From the NCBI GenBank assembly GCA_947095585.1, contig OX352764.1:1845001-1909000 (forward strand): a DNA stretch of 64,000 nt, in the 5' to 3' direction. Both the position numbers and the translations under genes were made by a program. Positions within the stretch are counted from its first letter, which is position 1; each line of letters opens with the position of its first letter. Source of the stretch: Nephrocerus scutellatus. Taxonomy: Eukaryota > Arthropoda > Insecta > Diptera > Pipunculidae. The notes beneath the pieces are model-generated. The model was not told where the DNA came from. It searched no databases and saw only the letters and a program-made list of their open reading frames with translations. Shown here piece by piece: positions 58,173-64,000 of the stretch.

Positions 58173-58346
58173 AGATTAGGTTTACAAGTTCATCCCCGGA
58201 CCTGTGCGAAAGCAACCTCACACAAAATCAACTGGCTAAACTGTGATGGTTGCAAAAATTGGTACCATGCTATATGTATCGGAGCGCCTAATGAGGTCGA
58301 CTTTGACTTCCTAACATCACCTTTCCAGCCCCATCCCTGGAGATGA
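58173..58346 (+). pseudogene. PHD-finger-like fragment
   Basis: A short plus-strand frame reads KINWLNCDGCKNWYHAICIG followed by PNEVDFDFL. The CDGC-x-NWYH-x3-C arrangement is the core of a PHD zinc finger (C4HC3), here with only the second half of the ligands and a possible Cys before it. PHD fingers bind histone tails in host proteins and also occur in ORF1 of some insect LINEs and in other transposon proteins. A TTTTAG precedes the frame and could be a splice acceptor. The orientation is opposite to the LINEs on both sides. Origin is unresolved. Confidence 0.5.
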
Positions 58347-58379
58347 TGAGTGCGTTTTACCGTCACTTCATCTTAGCGA

Positions 58380-59160
58380 TCCCGAAAAATGTGGATATGA
58401 CTTGATATCGAGCCAACGATATCCAGTTTGTCATCAACAAACTTGTGGCTCCTGGTCTACGCCATTCCTACATTGTTGGCTTATCCTGAATCGCTGTCGT
58501 GTCGCAACAATTCTAGCGCAAATAGTTTTCTCAGCAAGACCCTCCTTACTCTTATAACCTAAGTGTCCTATCCACCGGAGCTTACCGTTCTTAATTATAA
58601 TTTTAAATCTCTACATCGCAGTAATGCTCGAAGACATAAATGTTAGAGAGTCTTCGGTGTCATCCTTCCTTACATACGGACTTTCCCCTCAAACATGTGA
58701 AGCGTACTTTGGTGCTTTTTGGCTTAGCACCCAAGCCTTGTATCCATTTGTTAGTCTTGTCTGTTGTACAATCAGCTAGAATGTTTTGAATAAATCCCTG
58801 GATTTAAAGATAATCGGTGGAGTAGAGTATGTTTTGTTGTTTTTAAAAGTGACCAATGGTGTATCTTCTGCTCCCATTTATGTGCAGCACCAGATCTCGT
58901 GCCGCCTGCTCACTCTAGATGAAAGTTTCCTTTATATCTTTTATTTGTCTACCAATGAAGCTGAAAGGGCTTGCATAGGACTTTTCCTTTAGCGCTTACA
59001 TCAGTATCATGGATCAAATTCTCCAAAGATACTACTCCTAAATATACGATGGTCAGACCATTGGCTTGGTTTAAATATTGAAGACGGTTGCATCAGTTTA
59101 TTTGTGACGCCGAGCTCTCTCGTGGATTTAGGAAAGTTTTAGGCGCCTTTAAAGTCAAAC
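58380..59160 (-). mobile_element. RTE-like LINE C-terminal fragment (copy C4)
   Basis: Broken minus-strand frames give VLIYGYKAWVLSQKAPKYAS-like residues (near 58690-58760) and KLRWIGHLGYKSKEG (near 58545-58595), the same order as LTYGSEPWVLS and RLRWAGHLARIS in C2/C3. The right part toward 59160 is eroded and assigned mainly by continuity. Confidence 0.6.
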
Positions 59161-61471
59161 AGATGGTGTGATGGGTTTTGAAACATAAGTGATTGAGTGA
59201 AAATTTGAACAGTTATTGATTTTCCTGAGAAGAACCCGAATTTGGGCCAATGATAAATTCAACGAATGAAGATATACTCGTACTGCCTAGGGACTCGTAC
59301 TGAATAGGGAAGAAAATCTTAAATCTTAAAATATTTACTGCAAGTTGAGTATACGTCTGTTGTAGGTGTAAGGTTGGTTGGTTTACGCTGCCACTGTAGG
59401 CAGAATGCACAGAAAGCACGCACACTAAACGAAGGAATTACTTCTGTTTCTGACCACAAGTACTGCAGAGAGTGAGTGGTGCGGCGGAGCTCTCCCTTCC
59501 CAACGCTGTCCAATTTCATAAAATAACTGCCACTCGTACTTACTGGAAAGCTGCTCTGCTGCACCGAGTACCTTCTGCACATTTTCATTTCCGTCACTTG
59601 AGCACGTAGCGGAAGTCATCGTCGACGTCAGAGTGTTGACAATTATGGAGTATCTTTGACAGAGAATTGTGCGTTGGTCGGGTTGGTGTGTGGGTGAGAT
59701 GTGGACTGTGTGCAGTACTTCCAGCGCAATTTGCGTAATTCCTTCAAATATTTTGTCCCTGTTGTGAGCGTAAAGTGCTGCTCGAGGATATTTCCGACTC
59801 GTGCCGTGCCGTGCCGTAAACGAAACGGAACCTCATTAATTTTAAAGAGCACAAAAGCGACAATGTTTTCCAATTAGCGGTAATTATTATTGTTATTATA
59901 TTTCCCTGTTTAAGGAGGCACTCGAACAAATCAGTTAAATGTTGTCTAGCATTTTCAGGATGTGCATAGAGATGAAAAGGATCAACGCAGTCCGTTTAAT
60001 ATGGAAATTCAGTGTTTAGTGTCACGCCATCACATGCACTTCATTTCCGCCGTCGAACATAGCTGGCAATTGTTGCCAATGTGTGTGCGTGTTCTTGTGT
60101 GCGAAAGGCCGTCTGCCGCTGGCGTTATTGTCGACATGAATGTCCACAAGTGTTGCACGGAGCAGGACACAACTTGTCCTCTCGAGAGTATGCTGGCGAA
60201 AAATGCAAAATTCTAAAATCTGAATTGAGTTGGTCGTCATGAGGCGCAGGTGACGCACTTTGCATTTCGTATTTCGCTGGACGGATGTCCAGCCAGGAGC
60301 GGAAGATGCGCGCCAGCATGACACACAGCGTGTATCGTGTGAATTTGATTCTGCGAGTCCTGCGACGATGATGGTACAACAAGCCGATTCAACTGCCCAC
60401 CGCCTGAAGTGGCTTTCACTCGCAAGTGCGAATTGCTACGAGTGATGTCGAATTAATCAGCATTTGGCCAGTCGCCTGGTTTTGTATTTGCATTGGCCAT
60501 TAGCATGGGCTTATCAAGAACACACCCAGATGCTATAGATGCTATAGATGAGCGAAACCTTGGATTTTCGAATGACATGCATGCAAATGAATATGGCTCA
60601 AGGAAGTGGGGTTTTCGCACTCAATTGTTTTTATTGAAGAACGAACCGATTCACCATTCAAACCGATTCAAATGTTATCCTGAGATCCCATAGAAAATGA
60701 TAACTGTTATTTCGAAAGAACCAAACAACATTTAATCCAATGCATGCCAGAGTAGGTCTTGGAAATCTGCCTAAATATTCAGGAGAAGATCAGGATAATA
60801 GCAAAATTTCGAAAAATTTGTTTCTTAAACTGCCTTTGGTTTTATTCTTGAATCTTTCCTATCTTAGGAAGCTTACGCGATATTTTTTTAAATCTTACAA
60901 TCTATGTCTTAACCTATGTATGTTCTGATTTTTATTATGCACTATTTGGTTAGTTTAGTTAGCTAGATCTAAAGGATCTATTCTTTTAAAGCAATGATAT
61001 CTATTTCCCGAGCTAATGTGTTGGGATGTTGTTCTAGCTTAGTGTGGTATTTTTTACTCTACTGTTGTTTTGTATCTGCCACTGTTTCAATGTTGGAATC
61101 ACGTTGTATGTTTTTTTTTTCTTATGTACCCAGGTGCGTTTACCATCCTTCATAGAATTTTTGACTGAATACGTTGCAATATGAAGTACAAGGCTGAGCT
61201 CCACAATTGTATCCTATAAGTCCAGGTGGGTTTGAGTACCATATTATAAAACAAGACCTTACACTTGTAAGCAACAACATTCTTGTGGCCGAATTTTGTT
61301 TACACAAAACAAGCAACATACTGTTTCCTTAAATTCGAGCGCATCATGTACCAACCCAGTGAAGAAAACAGCAGCAAAGCAAAAATTGCAGACAACAACA
61401 CGCCAACTCATCGAACAATTTCAGGAGAGCACGCGGTGATTTGCGTATACGTTCGGCATACTAGCACATAC
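59161..61471. other. No gene recognised
   Basis: Overlapping frames of 60-100 codons on both strands near 59.2-60.7 kb, none with a recognised domain. A CCGTGCCGTG repeat lies at 59801-59817. Confidence 0.45.
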
Positions 61472-61547
61472 TATAAAAGAGCGAACAAAAAGCCAGTCTC
61501 TTAGTCTCTTGGGTGAACCCGCACTAGTCGAGTCAGAATAGGTAAGT
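61472..61547 (+). promoter_or_regulatory. Candidate TATA promoter with short first exon and 5' splice site (or an LTR promoter)
   Basis: TATAAAAG at 61472-61479 is followed 25-35 bases later by CAGTCTCTTAGTCTC (61494-61508), where a start would fall. About 35 bases further on stands AATAGGTAAGTTAA, a strong donor consensus with GTAAGT at 61542-61547. The spacing is that of a TATA promoter with a very short first exon. LTR retrotransposons also carry TATA plus a short leader and donor, and no exon 2 was found, so the source is open. Confidence 0.4.
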
Positions 61548-61599
61548 TAATACATCAAAAGAAAAACATAACCTTCGCCATTTCGTCCAAGGGTTCTTA

Positions 61600-61770
61600 C
61601 AGAATTCTTGACGCTATTTATTATAAATTAAATACAATACTGGACATACTACACTGCCTTGCGGAACTCCTGCGTATATTTGATTTAAATTGGAAGATGC
61701 GGAATTATATTTGCTCAAGAATTTCCGGTTTAGCAGGTAGTTTCTTACGATTCGTAATTCTTTGATAGCT
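61600..61770 (-). mobile_element. Jockey-like RT fragment
   Basis: The minus strand gives LLNRKFLSKYNSASSNLNQI followed by YAGVPQGSVVCPVLYLIYNK, the characteristic RT motif that precedes the YADD site in Jockey-type LINEs. Only about 55 codons are left. Confidence 0.78.
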
Positions 61771-61829
61771 GTGCCTTAACTTTGTGTATAAGTCCGGTTG
61801 AGCAATTAATTTTCTTATAATGCTCGGCT

Positions 61830-62390
61830 ATATGCTTGGCACAGCGATGGAGTTAAGGTAAGGGAGGAAAAAAGAGGAGAACTTTATGAGGTTGTGTCTT
61901 AAATGCCTGTGGGTCATAGTGATGTGGAAAAACAAAGCTTGGCAGAGCATACGCGTTGTTCGGCTGAAGAGCGAATCTCTTAACTTAACTGTACGTCCGA
62001 AGATCGGCTTGAGGGTAAGCTGATGAGCATTTAGAGCGCCACGGGTATTGCGGTTGAATTCAACGAGAGGTGGCATGCAAATGGCTATTTCTCTTGAGTA
62101 GCGCTGGTAGAAAAAGAGATAAAACAGTGACATACAGGAGACGTCGTTCCTTCGGTGTTCAAGCGAATCTATTAATTTCGTTCTGTTTACGTCACCGATG
62201 AGTTTTATCGCACGTTATTTTATTCTACCTAACTGATGAAAAGAAGTTTTAGGGGCACCAGACCACATTTGGCAATTGTACTTAAGTTTAGGGTGGATAA
62301 AAGCCATGTAGATATTAGTAGCCATATCAGAGGGAATGAGATATTTCTATTGCGTTAGAAAACCTCAATATTTCGCAATACTGAGCAATA
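61830..62390 (-). mobile_element. CR1-like LINE C-terminal fragment (copy F4)
   Basis: From 62390 downward: IHPKLKYNCQMWSGAPKTSF, AIKLIGDVNRTKLIDSLEHR, SCMSLFYLFFYQRYSREIA and LKPIFGRTVKLRDSLFSRTT, matching F1 (DRVQNRALKLIGDV, CLSLFYRFFHRYI, IKPIFGRTNRKIV). The poly-A end is not clear. It is more diverged from F1 than the nested F3 is. Confidence 0.82.
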
Positions 62391-62515
62391 CTTCCTTTGT
62401 TCATATAAGGTTCTGATTTCTGATTTTTTAGTTCCGTGATCTTATCTATGTATATCCAAACTGGTGATCCGGCATGATACTTTGCTCATCTTCTTCTTCT
62501 TCTTCTTCTTCTTCT

Positions 62516-63490
62516 TTATGTCCTGTATCCCCTTGTGGGTCCTAGGGCCTCTACTACGCCTACGCGCCATCGCGTGCGGTTCCTGGCAATAAGCTTCAGC
62601 TCTCTCCAACTCTTCCCCAATTGCCGTGCCTCTTCTTCAACTGTTTTTCTCGGACGACCCGTTCTTCTACCATCCTGAGATAACGGGTTCCATTGCATTG
62701 CGTAGTTTGCTATGGAACTGTCGCCTCTTCGGAGTGTATGACCAATCCACTGCCACTTCCGTCGTTGGATGGTTGTGCCTATTGGTTCCTGACCCGTTCT
62801 CTGGTAAAGATGTTCGTTAGAGATACGGTTAGGCCAGAAAATCCTTAAGATGTTCCGCAGGCACCTATTTACGAATGTTTGTAATATTTTTGTGATAGTA
62901 GCGGTCACCTTCCAAGTGCTGCACCCATACAACAGCACAGATTCAACATTTGAGCGGAACAGTCGCAGCTTGGTGTTTAAGCTGATCGCATTGCTTCGCC
63001 ATATCATGGACATCATTCCAAACACCGATTTTGCTTTGCCGATTCGGTTGAAAATGTCCTGTTCGGTTCCACCTTCGATCGAGACAATACTCCCAAGATA
63101 TTGGAAACTCTCTACTCTCTCTACCGGCTGTCCAGCAATGTTAACTTGAGTAAGTGAGTTAGTGCCGAGGTTGATGATTTTGGTTTTGGCAGCATTAATC
63201 TTCAAACCCGCAGCATTTGCCTCCCTCTCCACATTTGTTGTCATTTGGTTCAGCTCCATAATTCTGTGTGAGAGTAAACAAACGTCGTCAGCGTAATCCA
63301 GATGTTTGAGTTGAGATGTAAGAGTCCAACGAATACCTCCGTTTCCAGTAGATAAAGCTGCGCGAAGTACGTCGCTAATCACCAACAAAAAAATCGGGGA
63401 TACACACACACACACACTGCGTGCTCGTTTTGTGGCAAAATCATTCACCAAATGACGCAGCGGCAGCGAACAGCGCTGCTCACAAAGCAC
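62516..63490 (-). pseudogene. RT C-terminal half of D2, 324-codon open frame
   Basis: The longest non-repetitive open frame in the window. The first 30 or so residues come from the inserted repeat E2 and its CA run and are not part of the enzyme. Real RT sequence starts at about residue 31 (SPIFLLVISDVLRAAL). The catalytic YADD is intact (LKHLDYADDVCLLS, 63284-63298). The thumb follows (AGLKINAAKTKIINLGTN, FQYLGSIVSIEGGTEQD), then LFRSNVESVLLYGCSTWK, ILRIFWPNRISNEHLY, KWQWIGHTLRRGDSSIANYA and RTGRPRKTVEEEARQLGKS. An undisturbed frame of this length suggests a younger insertion than the other LINEs. Confidence 0.9.
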
Positions 63491-63854
63491 AGAGCTCAGA
63501 CTTTGCCGTGATCTGATGCGATATATCGATATTTAAAAGTTGTATATTGGGGTCCCCAAGGGTCGATCGCTCCAAATTTTTACAAAAAGTGTTTTCCATA
63601 GAAGACACACATGTGTACAAAATTTAAAGAAAATCGGGTAAATTTTGTAAAATATTTGTATGGGAGCCCCCCGACCCCGCGGCCCGAGGGGCCTCAAATA
63701 GATAGTGTTGTCATGGGAGATATACATGTGTGCAAAGTTTCAATAAAATCGGCCTGTAGGAAGTGGGTTAAAAATTGATCACAAGATTTGGCCAGCCAGC
63801 CAGCCAGACAGCCAGCCATGGGCAAGTGAAGTAAATATAGAGAATTTAAAAAGT
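63403..63854 (+). mobile_element. Interspersed repeat family E, copy E2, inserted in D2 with target duplication
   Basis: About 450 bases beginning with an AC run (63403-63419) and ending AGAGAATTTAAAAAGT. It is flanked by ATCGGGGATA (63393-63402) and ATCGGCGATA (63855-63864), nine of ten identical, and the RT reading of D2 resumes on either side. Inside are two related blocks of about 140 bp and a CCAGCCAGCCAG/CAGACAGCC run. No coding capacity is recognised. The 3' end is shared with E3, suggesting a retroelement read on the plus strand, but it may be a LINE 3' part rather than an independent SINE. Confidence 0.8.
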
Positions 63855-64000
63855 ATCGGCGATAGAATGCAACCTTGTCGTATCCCACTTAGAATCTCGA
63901 ATTCCTCCGACAACTTTCCTCTATGTTGCACATGACATTTAGAGCCATCATAGGTTGCTTTAATAATAGCTATTAGTTTATCGGGTATACCTCTCCTACG

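Larger units (their letters stand above)
62487..64000 (-). mobile_element. Non-LTR retrotransposon (copy D2) with (GAA)n tail, interrupted by repeat E2
   Basis: The element runs off the right edge of the window. From 64000 downward: RT with GIPDKLIAIIKATYDGSKCH and GIRQGCILSPI (about 63865-64000), then the insertion E2, then SPIFLLVISDVLRAALST and the rest of RT to the C-terminus (see next entry), a short 3' region and a (GAA)n tail printed as TTC repeats at 62487-62514. Microsatellite tails are common in RTE-like LINEs. The clade is uncertain; RTE-related is my best guess. Confidence 0.85.

Overview
This 64 kb window looks like non-coding DNA from an insect genome, most likely a fly (Diptera). 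The reasons are: about 60% A+T with no gene-dense stretch; many CAA/CAG-rich tracts of the kind found in fly UTRs and introns; and a transposon fauna typical of Diptera (mariner, pogo-like, R1/LOA-like, CR1-like, RTE-like, Jockey-like and Ty3/gypsy-like). No complete host protein-coding gene, rRNA or functional tRNA could be supported. The window is best read as intergenic or intronic sequence filled by many generations of mobile elements. The species assignment is inference.

Layout. 0-16.7 kb: a mostly featureless stretch with a decayed mariner (1985-3178), two G/T-rich degenerate minisatellites (about 8.0-8.4 and 10.0-11.0 kb), SINE fragments, a UTR-like region ending in a good 5' splice site (about 4.7-6.06 kb), and a perfect 104-copy TTTCTG array (13569-14192). 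16.8-18.7 kb: two copies of a CR1-like LINE head-to-head, one carrying a 103-bp insertion of its own family's 3' end. 20.2-20.9 kb: two neighbouring tandem duplications. 22.1-32.5 kb: a dense LINE graveyard containing gypsy RT, two R1/LOA-like families called A and B, an RTE-like family called C, and a SINE nested in copy A1. 35.3-37.3 kb: a pogo/Tigger-like transposase joined to an RTE-like 3' end. 40.4-50.4 kb: a SINE, a deletion-derivative mariner with both ends, and further A and B LINE copies, including A3 with endonuclease, RT and RNase H regions. 52.8-54.8 kb: an RTE-like copy, a short repeat and a third minisatellite in the opposite orientation. 56.5-64 kb: LINE family D, one copy hosting a SINE and the other hosting a repeat called family E, plus an isolated PHD-like segment, CR1/Jockey fragments and a TATA/5' splice-site promoter candidate.

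The most interesting system is a tRNA-derived SINE family. It has a tRNA-like head with B box and usually a recognisable A box, a shared body, a small conserved hairpin next to the tail, and a (TAT)n tail. Three near-complete copies and two fragments are present. Two copies have clear target-site duplications (11 and 9 bp) and sit inside LINE reverse-transcriptase sequence. Together with the self-nested CR1-like copy and the repeat inserted in D2, they give a readable relative chronology of insertion. Family letters A-F are my own labels for copies that resemble each other inside this window; clade names are from recognised protein motifs and were not checked by a database search.
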